Numbered from the stretch's first letter, positions 20,470 to 31,230 are shown. The stretch: 37,675 nucleotides of DNA from Diphasiastrum complanatum (GCA_029204225.1 MU835620.1:1-37675), one strand, 5' to 3'. The notes: generated by a model not told the origin, from the letters alone. A program made the numbers and translations.

Positions 20470-22053
20470 TTGGATTGGTGGTCCCACACCAATCGAAGCT
20501 TTTTTTTCCTGGATCTTTTGCGCTTCTTGGAGACGGGATTGTTGTTGTTGGGATTGGTAAATCTTTGTGCTGATGCCCTCCATCATTTGCCATCGTAATT
20601 TATTAAAAAAGGGCATGGGTTTGTAGTAATGGAGCATACCTTGTAGAAAATTATGGGTTTTCCATAGCTCCATCAAATCAACATGCAGGGCCGAAGTCAG
20701 GGCTGCTCGATAATAAAGCCATGCTACGTTGATGTGGTCATCTTGCGCTCGCATCGGTTTATTGATATCAATGGCTATTGGTGGTAGCTCTCGATCCCAA
20801 TAACCCTTGAGTTCTGCCAAAAATGCCACCAGGCCGCAATTATCCGCAAAATATCTGACGTAGCGATTAGGGTTGTCATGGTGCTTTTGGTAAAATACAT
20901 GGCAGTTGGTGACCATGTCTTCAACTAAATTGCCGATATCCACTCCTGTGAGCTTGGGCCAAAAGATCTTGTTCTTGATCTTTGAAACACGAAATGGTTC
21001 TCGCCTCGCTACTAGATAATAGTATGGATCGGTGCGCATGTAGGAGGGTGCTTCGAGATACCGTGCCATACAGATTTTGCTCTGTAGGAAGAGCTGATGG
21101 CACCAAAGTGGTTGTGGATCTAGGAGCTGTACTGCTTCCTTATGGGTTTTGAAATGGTCCAAATCTGTCAGTATATAGTCGTCGCGCTCCTTTGTGGTTG
21201 GATATGTCTTGCCAAATTCTTGAGACACACGCAACTCCTTGTTCGGTTCAGTGGGCATGATTCTGTGCCGGATGGTTGGTATTTCAGCTGCAATGGCATG
21301 TCAAGTTTAGGGGATAAGAAGGTGAAGGGTTAGTTGCAACAATTCTTTAGGATTCAGGAAAAAGAGGCGTTGGATGAATGGAATATTAGTGGTGTCGATG
21401 GGATTAGAAGCAGAAGAATGGAAGATATGATGTTGGCAACCAGTACCCTGAAAACCCTGTGGATTGGTTGGTGCTTGAGTTCCTTGCACTTGAGGGGGTC
21501 CTTGAAATGACGAGCCTTGGTTGGAAGGTGGAGACTATTGAAAACTTGCTCCATCACCACCATCTGAGCCATCAGAGTGAGGCTCGGAGTCAGAAAACTG
21601 GGCGTGCTCTGCATGGACAGAAGGCGTTGACTGAGCAGCTGCCTTTAACCTTTCTTCTAGGGTGGCGATATGCTGGTTGAGAGCCTCGACGAAAGTAGTA
21701 TAGGCTTGTTGCATTTTGGAGTGCTGTTCCATTGTGGCTTTTAGCTTTTGTGCTCCCATTGGAATTGGAGTTCCCTCGGGAATAACTGGTGGTGTAAAAT
21801 CATTGAAATCCACCAATTCTAGTTGTTCCTTCATAGCAGAACGTGCTAGTTGTGCATCCGCTAAGGCCTCGTCCCGCTCTAATGTAAGGTTGTCGATGAT
21901 AGTTTGAATGTTGGAGATCTTCAGTTAGAGTTGGTTCTGGAGGTGGCTGAGTATTTGTTATTGTTGTTGATATGCATTGAGATTATGGATCTGCTGTTGT
22001 TGTTACTTGTTTTCCGCCTCCAACCTTGCCTTTTCTTTTTGAAGATCTGCCAT
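20467..22053 (-). pseudogene. Element G ORF: coiled-coil, Gln/Pro-rich protein of unknown function
   Basis: One minus frame of 529 codons from an ATG at 22053 to the TAA at 20467. Residues 1-90 are a coiled coil (MADLQKEKARLEAENK, LTLERDEALADAQLARSAMK). Residues 110-150 form a second helix with LNQHIATLEERLKAAAQ. Then come an acidic SDSEPHSDGSDGGD stretch, a Gln/Pro/Gly-rich linker and a compact C-terminal part of about 250 residues rich in Trp, Tyr and His (WCHQLFLQSKICMARYL, KIFWPKLTGVDIGNLVEDM, VAWLYYRAALTSALHVDLME). A Gln-rich coil follows at the end. Six in-frame stops (22003, 21958, 21925, 21535, 21307, 21301) all fit CAA, CAG or CGA changed by C-to-T. No zinc knuckle, protease or RT motif is seen. 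By position next to the PPT it could be a gag of a non-autonomous element or an extra env-position ORF. I do not recognise the family. Confidence 0.65.
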
Positions 22054-22566
22054 GACACATGGTATACTGACCCCCTAAAGTGCCGAAGAGGTTGTATTGG
22101 AGATCAATCACCAACCAAAGCACTTTTTGGGCTGTGAGGTGTAATTGCTCCCAAGGGCCAATGTCGGGGAGTGTGCGCATATAATTAGAATATGGCATGG
22201 GGTTGAATGGTAAAAAATATTTGGAATGGGGAGAGAGGTTGGAGTGTGAGAAAATGCAGGGGGAGGTGATTGTGGTATGGTAGGAGGTGATTAAATGATT
22301 GTCGGAGACGTGTGGAGTGGATTAGTGGTAATGGTGGTGGATGTGGGTTGTGTTAGTAGCTGTAATGCAAAGTCGTCTACATTGACCGCAGAGTCAAGTA
22401 GGGTGGAAGAATGTACAGGTGAGGGCTTTTGGGGGATTGTGGAGTCAAAGCCCGTGTTGAGTGTGAGTGAGGGGGTGGATGTGGTAATAAATGGTAGGGG
22501 TAGTGGTGGAAGAGAAGTTGTGGTAGTAGGTAAGGAAACTAGAACTATGGAAGGTGCTGGAGTGAT
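22054..22566 (-). other. Upstream part of element G, Pro/Thr-rich and frame-shifted
   Basis: The minus frame 22566-22291 is Pro/Thr/Ser-rich (LPTTTTSLPPLPLPFITTST) and fused in frame to the Copia B reverse transcriptase. Next, in another frame, 22198-22060 reads MRTLPDIGPWEQLHLTAQKV and LWLVIDLQYNLFGTLGGQY, which looks protein-like and may be the true N-terminal part of the ORF at 20467-22053 after a frameshift near 22055. No 5' LTR of element G is found. The junction to Copia B lies at about 22567. Confidence 0.45.
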
Positions 22567-23823
22567 CCACATTAAGGAGCCTATAAGTTGCCTAAACAAA
22601 GTGATGTCCATGAAGGACCTTTCATCATCTTCATTTAACACTTTTACATCTTGCTCCATTGGTGTGTCAACACTTTTGCATACTTCCATCTTAAACTTCT
22701 TCAAAAAACTTTGAGCATAGTTTACTTGAATTATAAAGATAAAATCAGACCCTCTAAGTACCTCTATGCCTAAGATGAAGTGAAGACACCCTAGATCTAC
22801 CATCTTGAACTCTAAGGATAGATCTATCTTGATTTTTTCAATACCATCAACACTATTTCCACTAATGATGATGTCATATACATAAATGAGTAAAAGTACA
22901 ATACCAACATCATCAAACTTAATGAAGGACCTTTCATCATCTTCATTTGACACTTTTACATCTTGCTCCATTGGTGTGTCAACACTTTTGCATACTTCCA
23001 TCTTAAACTTCTTCAAAAGACTTTGAGCATAGTTTACTTGACTTATAAAGATAAAATCAGACCCTCTAAGTACCTCTATGCCTAAGATGAAGTGAAGACA
23101 CCCTAGATCTACCATCTTGAACTCTAAGGATAGATCTATCTTGATTTTTTCAATACCATCAACACTATTTCCACTAATGATGATGTCATCTACATAAATG
23201 AGTAAAAGTACAATACCAACATCATCAAACTTAATGTAAAGAGTGAGATCATATTCACTTTGAACAAAAGAAAGTGAAATAAGATAGCAATGTAGTCTTG
23301 AGTTCCAAGATCTCGAGGCTTGCTTCAAGCCATAGATGCTTCTTTGGAGATGGCATAGTTTGTTCTCCATTCAATGTTTGATGAGCCCTTGTGGCTATTC
23401 CATATAGATATCCTCTTCCAAAAAACCATTCAAGAAAGCATTAGAGACATCCATTTGACATAGGATCCATCCAAAATGTGATGCAAGTGCAATGATTAGC
23501 CTTATTGTGACCATCTTGGCCACGGGTGCAAAAGTTTCCTCATAGTCTATCCCTCTCTCTTGAGCATAACCTTTTGCAACTAATCTTGCTTTATGTTTGT
23601 TAACACTCCCATTTGCATTCAACTTAAGCTTGAAGACCCACTTGCATCCTATTACATTCCTTTGAGGTCTATCAACAAGCAACCAAGTTTCATTCTCAAT
23701 CAAGGCATCATACTCATCCAACATAGCTTTATACCATTCTTTGGAGTTCAATGCATCTTCAACATTAGATGGTTCTTCAAAACTAGATAAAGCATAAGAA
23801 GTGGATGAGATACCCTCAACTTG
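22567..23823 (-). pseudogene. Copia B reverse transcriptase with internal duplication
   Basis: NETWLLVDRPQRNVIGCKWV, KARLVAKGYAQERGIDYEET and CQMDVSNAFLNGFLEEDIYM lead into LQRSIYGLKQASRSWNSRL and the catalytic LLIYVDDIIISG. A TAG stands where Copia RTs have Gln in the MEQP motif (23392-23394), a TGA follows at 23371, and a TAG at 23824 separates integrase from RT. After residues VKVSNEDDERSF the 104-codon YVDD-containing block is repeated in frame. The second copy reads YVYD, so it lost a catalytic Asp. The frame then passes without a stop into element G sequence. Confidence 0.9.
22612..23235. repeat. 312-bp in-frame tandem duplication within the RT
   Basis: Two adjacent copies with a 312-bp offset (for example CATCATCTTCATTT at 22623 and 22935). 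I see four base differences: TAACAC/TGACAC, AAAAAAC/AAAAGAC, GAATTA/GACTTA and CATATAC/CATCTAC. Because 312 is a multiple of three the reading frame is kept. Short identity (ATGAAGGACC against AATG) at the borders suggests slippage or unequal exchange. Confidence 0.95.
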
Positions 23824-25512
23824 CTACCCTTTGCCTTGATATGTGAGCCTTGATGGCTCGACTTTTGCCCTTGAAGATCTCCTTGGTGTGATAGGTGGGT
23901 TTGGTGCTTGCTCCTCCATGAGCTCCTCCTCAAAACCAAGATCTTGCTCCTCGACCATCTTCTTCTTGATTGTTGTAGAACTTGAGCCTTCTTCAAGCAT
24001 ATGCATATGATGTTCATCAAAGATAACATCCCTTGAAACAACAAATTTGTTCAAGTATGGGAGATAGACTTTGTAGCCCTTGCTTGAGCTTGCATATCCA
24101 AGCATGATCCCTCTTGTGGAAGATGGATTCTCCTTGGTTTTTGTTTCCAATGGCACATGCACATAACAAATACACCTAAAAACTTTCAAGTGATTAAGAT
24201 TGGGTTTCTTTCCATACAACATCTCATAAGGAGTTTTGCCTTCAATTGCTTTGCAAGACACCCTATTCATCGAGTAGTTTGCACATACAAGAGACTCACC
24301 CCAAAAGGATTTGGGAAAACAAGCATCTAATCTTAAAGCCTTAGAACATTCACATAATGTTCTGTTCCTTCTTTCAGCAACTCCATTCTGTTGAGGAGTG
24401 TAAGGAAAAAAAGTCTCTTTCTTGATCCCTTCCTCCTCACAAAAGGCCTTGAACTCATTGGAGATGAATTCTCCACCATTGTCACTTCTAAGAATCTTGA
24501 TGCTATGATTATGATGCTTTTCCACAAACAACTTGAACTTTACAAAAGTATCAAATACTTGAGACTTGAAGGAAAGTAAGAACACCCAACAATATCTTGA
24601 GTAGTCATCAATGAAGGTTAAAAACATGGATGAACCTCCAATAGATTTGTTGCTAGCAATGTGCACATCCGAGTGTATGAGTTCAAGAGGATGAGATGAC
24701 TTTGTGATGGAGTTAGGAAACACCTTCTTATGTGCCTTGTATAAAGCACAAGCTTCACAAACCTTGTCTTCGTTCCCAATAGACCTTGGTAGGCCTAAAG
24801 CACACTCCTCCTTCATCATAGCCTCCATGGAACCCGAGTTGACATGTCCAAGTCTTTTGTGCCATAAAGTAAAGGTAGATATCTTGCTCTTCTCGGCCAA
24901 CACGACAACATTAGTATCCACAAATGCATCCAACTTATAAAGTTTGCCAAGTCTAGTGCCCTTAGCCACTATCTTACCCTTCTTTTTGATGAAACATTCA
25001 TTTGCAGCAAAGTCAACATTGAAACCATTGTCTACCATTTGGCCAACACTTAGTAGATTCTTTGTTATTGTAGGAATGTACAAAACACCTTCTATGTTGA
25101 TCTTTTTGGAAGATCCTAAGCAAAGGGGATTGCTACCAACTCCCTCAATCTTACAAGCTTCATCATTTGCTGTATAGATAGACTTTATAGGTCCATCATA
25201 AGATAAGAGAGAAGAGAAAAACTCCCATTTGCTAGTCATGTGTGAACTAGCACCCAAGTCAATCCACCAAGGATCTTCTCCTTTGAAGCTTGTTGAAGAA
25301 AATATGGACATCATGAGAGAGTCCTCATGTGAACTATCCTCCTCCTCCTCTTTGCTCATGTTGGCTTGGCTTTGATCTTGCTTCCTCTTGAAGCATTCCG
25401 AGGCATAATGCCCCATCTTGCTACAATAGTACCACTTCACCTTTGATTTGTCCTTCTTGACTTTGGTGGTTGATGGAGATGCCTTTGAGGGTCCTTCCTG
25501 ATCCTCAAGCTT
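23824..25512 (-). pseudogene. Copia B knuckle, protease, GAG-pre-integrase and integrase
   Basis: About 560 codons open in one minus frame. Order: knuckle WYYCSKMGHYASEC (the first Cys of CX2CX4HX4C is Trp), protease WWIDLGASSHM (the DSGA active site reads DLGA), GAG-pre-integrase ITKNLLSVGQM and FTLWHKRLGHVNSGSMEAMM, then integrase with HSDVH, LRSDNGGEF and NGVAERRNR, so the DDE triad is complete. The end is the linker KVYLPYLNKFVVSRDVIFDE and a basic tail. Integrase inserts the cDNA into the host genome. With two point lesions in knuckle and protease the polyprotein would not mature even if the stops were absent. Confidence 0.9.
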
Positions 25513-26102
25513 TTAAGACTTCTTGAATGTTGATCTTTTGGCTTTGGACTTGACTTTGCCTTTGGTGAAGAGAGCTTGGTCATCTCCACCTTGGATGGAA
25601 AGCCTATCCATCCTCTCTTGCATTTTTCTCCTTCTTGATTCCTCGGGCATGAGTGTGCCTTGGAGTTCTTCAAGTATGGGTAGCTTACCCATAATTGCAT
25701 ATGCCTGAACCAAAGCGTCAAATTCAAAGCTTAGTCCATTCAATATGAGTTGAACAAGCTCTTCATCCTTGATAGCATCACCTATGAAGGCTAGCTCTTT
25801 GTTCAATTCCTTTACTCTTAGGACAAAAGTATGTGCACTCTCTCCTTTCTTTTGATAGCTTCGAATACCTCTCGTAAGAGTTCATTTGCAACATTCATTT
25901 TTATGCAATGTAGTGCAACATTGCACCTCTTGATGTATTTGGCTTTTTCTTGAGGACGAATAGGTTCACCCTCCTTACCATTTACAATTTCCATCAGATC
26001 TTGAATGATCATGATGGATTCCATTCTAACTTTCCATATGGAATAGTTAGTTTTGTTGAGCCTTTCATTAGTATCCAAAAGATATGCATTTATAGATGCC
26101 AT
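25513..26102 (-). pseudogene. Copia B gag (DUF4219/UBN2 type)
   Basis: Starts at ATG 26102 with MASINAYLLDTNERLNKTNY and SIWKVRMESIM, the usual N terminus of plant Copia gag. A one-base frameshift near 25855 moves it to the pol frame, which continues HTFVLRVKELNKELAF, LILNGLSFEFDALVQA and LQGTLMPEESRRRKMQER to a TAA at 25513-25515, just before the zinc knuckle. Gag and pol were clearly one polyprotein frame, as in Ty1/Copia plant elements. Confidence 0.88.
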
Positions 26103-26900
26103 CTAGTCTCCTAATCAAGGACTTGACACAAATGAAGGTTACTTCTATTGATTTGATTGAAGATCTACCTTATCCCACTTCTTAGGGACCTGAAAATATT
26201 AGTAATAGACTTCCTATAAATATATAAGAATGATCTTTAACAAAATCAAATCATAGAATATTAGAAACAATGCACTTGCTTGATTGAAGTAGACAATACT
26301 AGTAGAATTGCCCCTCTTTCTATAAAGAACATAAAAGCTTCCAAATGATCTGATCAAGAGTGAGTTTCAGCAACCTAATATACTTTCAAAATCACTTGTA
26401 AAATATCCAAATGGAACTTAATGAGGATGCAACACAATCTACTATCCAATCACAAGCAAAAATTGATCAAATTTGATGAAAAATTGATCTAATTTGGTGC
26501 ATAAGTCAAACAATGGTTGGACTGAACCTAAATCACTTTAGTAGGTGTCCTCTACACCTTAGAACAGCCTTGAAGAGTCCCCAAAACTCTGATCTTCCCT
26601 CTCCTTGAATGCTAGAAAGCCTCCTCTATGAAATCACCTCCAAAACTCACTTAGAAATCAATGCTTGGAGCAAGCAAAACTTGCTATCTTTGTAATGTGA
26701 ATTGAATTCAACTTTGCCTCTAGTTTTAGACACCTAAATACCTGCAAATGAAGTCACACAACACCAATCTCCAATGTATTTGACTCACTTTGAGTTCTAG
26801 AATCAATGCTAGATGCTAAGATCCAATCTATACAAGATTTAGATCAAAATTTGTGATCAAATTGTATGAAAACCAAGGATTTAGCTCATTTCAGCCTTTA
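26103..26900 (-). other. Copia B untranslated leader
   Basis: About 800 bp between PBS and the gag ATG, AT-rich, without a long open frame. Its length is unremarkable for a plant Copia element. No separate gene seen. Confidence 0.7.
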
Positions 26901-26913
26901 GGCTCTGATACCA
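26901..26913 (-). other. Copia B primer binding site (initiator tRNA-Met)
   Basis: Minus strand TGGTATCAGAGCC, the standard plant Copia PBS complementary to the 3' end of initiator tRNA-Met, directly next to the LTR end ACA. It fixes the strand and the LTR border. Confidence 0.92.
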
Positions 26914-27585
26914 TGTAAAAAATACAGCAAATAAGGACCCTAAAACACTTGAAATGATGAGGGAAACGATAGATTATGATCTCATAAGATTAGCACGAGT
27001 TGAACCATAAAAAATCCATGCTTGAACCTCACTAAATGGCCCAAATCCTTGAAGAAGGCTTCACACATGTGAAAGTACGGCCTCCCACAGTCTGAGTACT
27101 CTACACCAGACCTACATTCAATCCTATAATCATTAGTAATCACAAGAACTCAAATAATTATGAACATGGAGAGCAATTGCACCATTATGAGAGAAAAATC
27201 ATGAAATTGCTTGATTGATTTTGGTGAGATATCATAACCTATATATACATGATCCATCATGGTTTTGGGCAGGTATGAGTAGCCCTAAACCTATCCCTAA
27301 TGCTAATTTTGGTGGATTTTTCATTTCTACTAAGTTAGGGTTGGAATCTTGGAGATCCCTCAACAATGCAAAAATAATCAAAAATAGCTCCTATTTTCTC
27401 TCTCTTGTATCTAAGCATAATTTGGACTAATTCCAAAGGTTCTAACACTTAAGTCTACTTGAGAACATCCTTATGAATGGAATCCTATGCTATTTGGCAT
27501 GTGTGACAAGCCACATCATGACCATCTAACTATTTACAAGTCATATGACCAAAACTAGTTAAGCTAGAATTGTGAATTTTTAACA
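26914..27585 (-). repeat. Copia B 5' LTR
   Basis: 672 bp with matching inverted ends: plus strand TGTAAAAAAT at 26914 and ATTTTTAACA at 27585. On the minus strand TATATATAGG (27247-27238) is a likely TATA box. The next five bases, TTTAC, should be one target-site copy. The partner at the element's lost 3' end is not present. Confidence 0.88.
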
Positions 27586-28322
27586 TTTACCACCTGAAAG
27601 GCCTGTAGATCACAAGATTTACCTTATACCTGGGTCAATTCCAACTACACAACACCCTTATAGGATGAACTCATCGGAAGAGGCTGACATAAAAAGGCAA
27701 TTAAGTGAGTATCTAGAGAAATGGTGGGTTAAACCTAGTAAGTCTCCTTGGGCATCACCAGTAGTTCTGGTCACCAAGAAGGATGGGACTATAAGGTCTT
27801 GTGTAGACTATAAAAAGTTGAAAAAAGTTACAATGAAGAATAGGTATCCACTACTATGAATGGAAGACCTGATATATTATCTTGGTGGTGCAAGGTACTT
27901 TACCAAGATAGATCTAAGATCAGGTATCATCAAATTCACATTAAGGTAGAGGATATATCCAAGATGAGTTTTCGAACTCGGTTTGAACACTAGGAGTATG
28001 TGGTGTTTCTTTCCAAGAAATGATGAACGATTTGTTTAGGCCATATTTGGGAAGATTCGTAGTAGTGTATTTGGATGATATCTTGGTCTTTAGTAAGACT
28101 TTGACGGAACATAAAGGGCATCTTAAGATTGTCTTAGACATCTTAAAAAAGAAAAAGCTTTTTGCCAAAGAGTTTAAATGTGATTTTTTTGCTAAAGAGT
28201 TATCTTACCTGGGGCATAAGATTTCCGAATGTGGTACATAAATAGAGGCCGATCATATCCGGAGGGTTAATGAATGGCCAATTCTTACTACGGTTAGGAA
28301 AATCAAGTCATTTTTCGGTTTC
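27586..28322 (+). pseudogene. Gypsy reverse transcriptase relic
   Basis: Begins [17 protein letters not shown] right after the Copia B LTR, then [38 protein letters not shown] and a TGA (27857). ARYFTKIDLRSG follows, then a small deletion shifts the frame (YHQIHIKVEDISKMSFRTRF). About a dozen codons around the usual MPFGLTNAP segment are missing before FQEMMNDLFRP and the intact catalytic box VVVYLDDILVFS. A TAA at 28239-28241 precedes the connection into RNase H. Confidence 0.9.
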
Positions 28323-30381
28323 GTGGGAATTTTTCGTCGGCATATACCCCAGTTTGCTAGGATGGCATTTCCCCTCACTCAAGCTTTGAGAGGCTTTAAA
28401 AAACTTAGTCGGAGGGCTAGGATTCCACTAGTGGTGTGGACGGAGGATATGAACAATAGTTTTGAGTTGCTTAAGAAAAGTGTGACAAGTGCACCAATTA
28501 TGATCATTGCCGATCCTAGGAAACCCTTTGTGGTTAGGACCGATGCCAGTGATTATGCGATTGGAGCTATCTTAATGCATGATGGATATCCTGTTGTTTT
28601 TGAAAGCAAGAACTTCAATCCAGCTCAATCTAGGTATTGTACCTATGAAAAAAAGCCTTTTGCTATTATTCATGCCTTGAAAATTTGGCGACATTATTTG
28701 TATAGAGCCAAATTTGATGTTTTGATAGATCATCAAACACTCCGTTATTTTTGTGATGCTACAGATTTAAAAGGGAGACAAACTAGATGTGTTGAGCTAA
28801 TGCATGTATTCGAGTTCTCATTACGGTATTGTAAAGGAAGTCCAAACTTCATATCAGATGCTTTGAGTCGTTTACCGATTATTAATCAGTTAAGCTTTAT
28901 TGATACACAATCGCGGTTATTTCAATCTCTCCAAGAACTTTTTGAGTCCGATCCTTTTTTTGGAAAAGTATTGGCAACAAGTACTTTTGGGGTCGATTCG
29001 AGTAAGCCGGATTCCTCGAATCAGGAAAATATTGAAATGGATTTTGCTATACGAAATGAGATCTTGTTTCGTAAGGGCATAGTATGTGTACCGGAGAATA
29101 GGGCCCAAATCCTACATGAGTGTCATGATAGTCCATGCGCTAGACATCTAAGTATACAAAGAACACTTGATTTAGTTAGATGGCACTTGTGGTGGCCTAA
29201 GATGAAAAGTCAACTAGAGACTTATGTATTAAATGTATTAAGTGTCAATTAAATAAAGCTGAAAGGCTAAAAGCTAGTGGCCTATTGCATCCTGAATATT
29301 CCTATTGGAATGTGGGAAAGTATCTCTGTGTATTTTGTGGTCGGGCTTCCACGTACATGGAAGGGCCATGATTCTATTTGTGTAATTGTTGATAGACTTA
29401 TGAAGTTTGTTCAATTTGTCCCAACTTAAACTACGGTTAAAGCTTCTGAATTAGCTCAAGTTTTTGTTGAGAAGCTTTTTCGACTATACGGGCTGCCTTG
29501 CAATATTGTCAGTGATCGTGACCCAAAATTCACTGGGAATTTTTGTCAAGCAGTGTTTGAAAAGTTGGAAACAACTTTGAGTATGAGTTTTGCATATCAT
29601 CTGGAATCAGACGGCTAAACAGGTTGGACCAATCAGACGATGGAGGACATGATGCGAGCATATGTGGGCCATCGACAGCCTGATCGGGAGAGTTACCTTC
29701 CACTGGTGGAATTTGCATATAATTGTGCAAAACACTTAGCGACCGGATTCAGCCCTTTCATGCTTATGTATGGTTATCAACCTCGATCACCGATTAGTGT
29801 TGGCATGAAGAACCTTAGGGTCCAAGCCACAGTTGATTTCCTTGCGGATATGCAAGAAATGTTACAGCTGGCTAAAGACAACATAATAAGTGCCCAAGAC
29901 AGGGCGAGACACTATGTGGATCTGTCTCGGAAGCACAAGGAATTCAAGGTCAATGACATAGTGTTTTTGAGGGTCCCTAGTCACTCTAGGGGCTTGAAAA
30001 CTGGTAAGTGTGCAAAGTTGGCACCTAGGTATTGCGATCATTTTCTAGTTATCCAAGTGATTAACAAGGTTGCATGCAAACTAGATCTTTCAACTAACGT
30101 TGGAACTCATCATGTTTTTCACATTACTAAGTTAAAACCCTCTTTGGGGGTTGGAGAAACCATGGTCCGTGTGAAGATTTAGTAGAGCTTCTTCGTGATG
30201 AGTCCGCGAGTGGACCGCCTGAACTCGAGGCAATTTTAATAGTAGAGAGAAAACTCTAAGAAATAGAGTGCTTCGGAATTTTTTAATCAGGTGGAGGGGC
30301 AAGTTAGAAAAAGAAGATATCTGGGAAAAGGAGGCCGATCTCCAAAATTTTTCAAATTTTTCCCTACAAGGAAAAATTTAA
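28323..30381 (+). pseudogene. Gypsy RNase H, integrase and chromodomain relic
   Basis: RNase H shows FVVRTDASDYAIGAIL, FESKNFNPAQSRYCTYEKKP and LIDHQTLRYF (28323-28870). The integrase HHCC finger follows (ECHDSPCARHLS … CIKCQ), crossing a frameshift at 29240. The core has IVDRLMKFV and IVSDRDPKF, but the third catalytic site reads *TGWTNQTMEDM: TAA replaces Gln and Gly replaces the catalytic Glu. The C-terminal part (29640-30182) is open with FSPFMLMYGYQPRSP and HVFHITKLKPSLG. After a shift, FLIRWRGKLEKEDIWEKEAD is a chromodomain remnant that would have directed integration to marked chromatin. Confidence 0.88.
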
Positions 30382-30397
30382 GTTAAGGGGGATGGAA
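30378..30397 (+). other. Gypsy polypurine tract
   Basis: TTAAGTTAAGGGGGATGGAA lies immediately before the LTR start TGTTACATACC and just after the chromodomain stop. It sets the plus orientation and the LTR border. Confidence 0.8.
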
Positions 30398-30860
30398 TGT
30401 TACATACCTATGTAACACAACTAAAAATATAGGCCCATTGCCACACACATAAGACGGGAACCAAATTTGACTCGACGGCCCTCGCGTGGCAATGTCCGTG
30501 GCGATCGTGTGGCAAACTACGTCATAATGAATGCGTGGCACTGCCATGCCGTCAAAGTTTTCTGTCACCGGCGCTTTCTTCGAATAGATTTTGTTTTTAA
30601 GGGGGGGCTCAGAGCAATTCAAATTTTAAATCCGCGTGGCACTGCCACACTTATAATTCTGGAATTTGGCATGCGTGGCAAATTTTTTCAGTAAGCTCAA
30701 ACTTGCCACGCCATGGCAAATTTTCTGAAATTTTTTTTAGGGCGTGGCACTGCCACGCGGAAATATTTTAACAAAAAAAAAACCCGCGAAATGGAAAAGG
30801 TGGGGGCCTCGACTGTATTTGCAAATCGATTTCATGAAGAGAAGCTTTTGAAAGAAAAGT
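30398..30860 (+). repeat. Gypsy 3' LTR (start clear, end not determined)
   Basis: Starts TGTTACATACCTATGTAACA, an inverted repeat, right after the PPT. It contains three copies of a 17-bp near-palindrome GCGTGGCACTGCCACGC (30533, 30634, 30742) and further GTGGCAA motifs. I could not find a second copy to set the right end, and 30860 is only where a different repeat family begins. Confidence 0.6.
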
Positions 30861-30865
30861 TCGAT

Positions 30866-31215
30866 AGAGCCATGTCAAGTAATAAGCAACAAAATCATAT
30901 GTTAGGTAGCAAATTTTGACTTTCTCGAGTGATAGAGAGACCAAAATGGGGCTATTTACATTGATAGACACCAAGATTGAGCTATCTGATGTGATGTTGG
31001 TCAATTATGATCACTCAAAGAACAATGATGAGTAATTAGGACCAAAATTGAGTTGTCTCACATGCAAGCACTGCATTCAAAGTTACATGAATGTCATAAA
31101 CTTGAAATTACTCTAACTTGGTCACTCAATGTCTTATCTCAAGTGATAGACAGTAATTTTGAGCTATATCGCATGATAGGGGTCAATTCCATTGATAAGC
31201 GATAAAAAACAATCA
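30866..31215. repeat. Degenerate dispersed repeat, copy 1
   Basis: Shares with 32380-32715, in order: GCCATGT, AAATTTTG, a GATAGA(C)ACCAA / GAGCTATCT(G/C)ATGTGATG block, GATCACTCAA, GACCAAAA, and GAGTTGTCTCACATG. Short units of AGTGATAGAGACCAAAAT type recur inside it. No coding frame. Confidence 0.65.
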
Positions 31216-31230
31216 ATCTAAATGTACTAC

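Larger units (their letters stand above)
22567..27585 (-). mobile_element. Copia B, 3'-truncated Ty1/Copia retrotransposon
   Basis: On the minus strand: 5' LTR (27585-26914), PBS (26913-26901), an 0.8-kb leader, gag (ATG 26102), zinc knuckle, protease, GAG-pre-integrase, integrase and reverse transcriptase. It stops inside the RT/RNase H linker after LFRQLIGSLMW, where element G sequence begins. RNase H, PPT and 3' LTR are gone. Damage is light (one frameshift, four stops), so it is younger than Copia A. Its 5' LTR abuts the start of a Gypsy reverse transcriptase, which it therefore interrupts. Confidence 0.9.
27586..30397 (+). mobile_element. Ty3/Gypsy chromovirus-like pol relic
   Basis: Plus-strand order RT, RNase H, integrase zinc finger, integrase core, C-terminal domain, chromodomain remnant, PPT and 3' LTR start. 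This is the Ty3/Gypsy order (RNase H before integrase), and the chromodomain places it among plant chromoviruses. Its left end is cut exactly by the Copia B LTR. The gag and protease part is not adjacent, and only the possible LTR/PBS at 19164-19830 could be its other end. Confidence 0.88.

Noticed and set aside
29530-29730. Minus frame inside the Gypsy integrase
   Set aside because: Shadow of the integrase coding strand.
30713-30919. Plus frame rich in Lys/Phe
   Set aside because: Starts at an arbitrary ATG in LTR sequence, crosses an A-run and runs into a repeat family.
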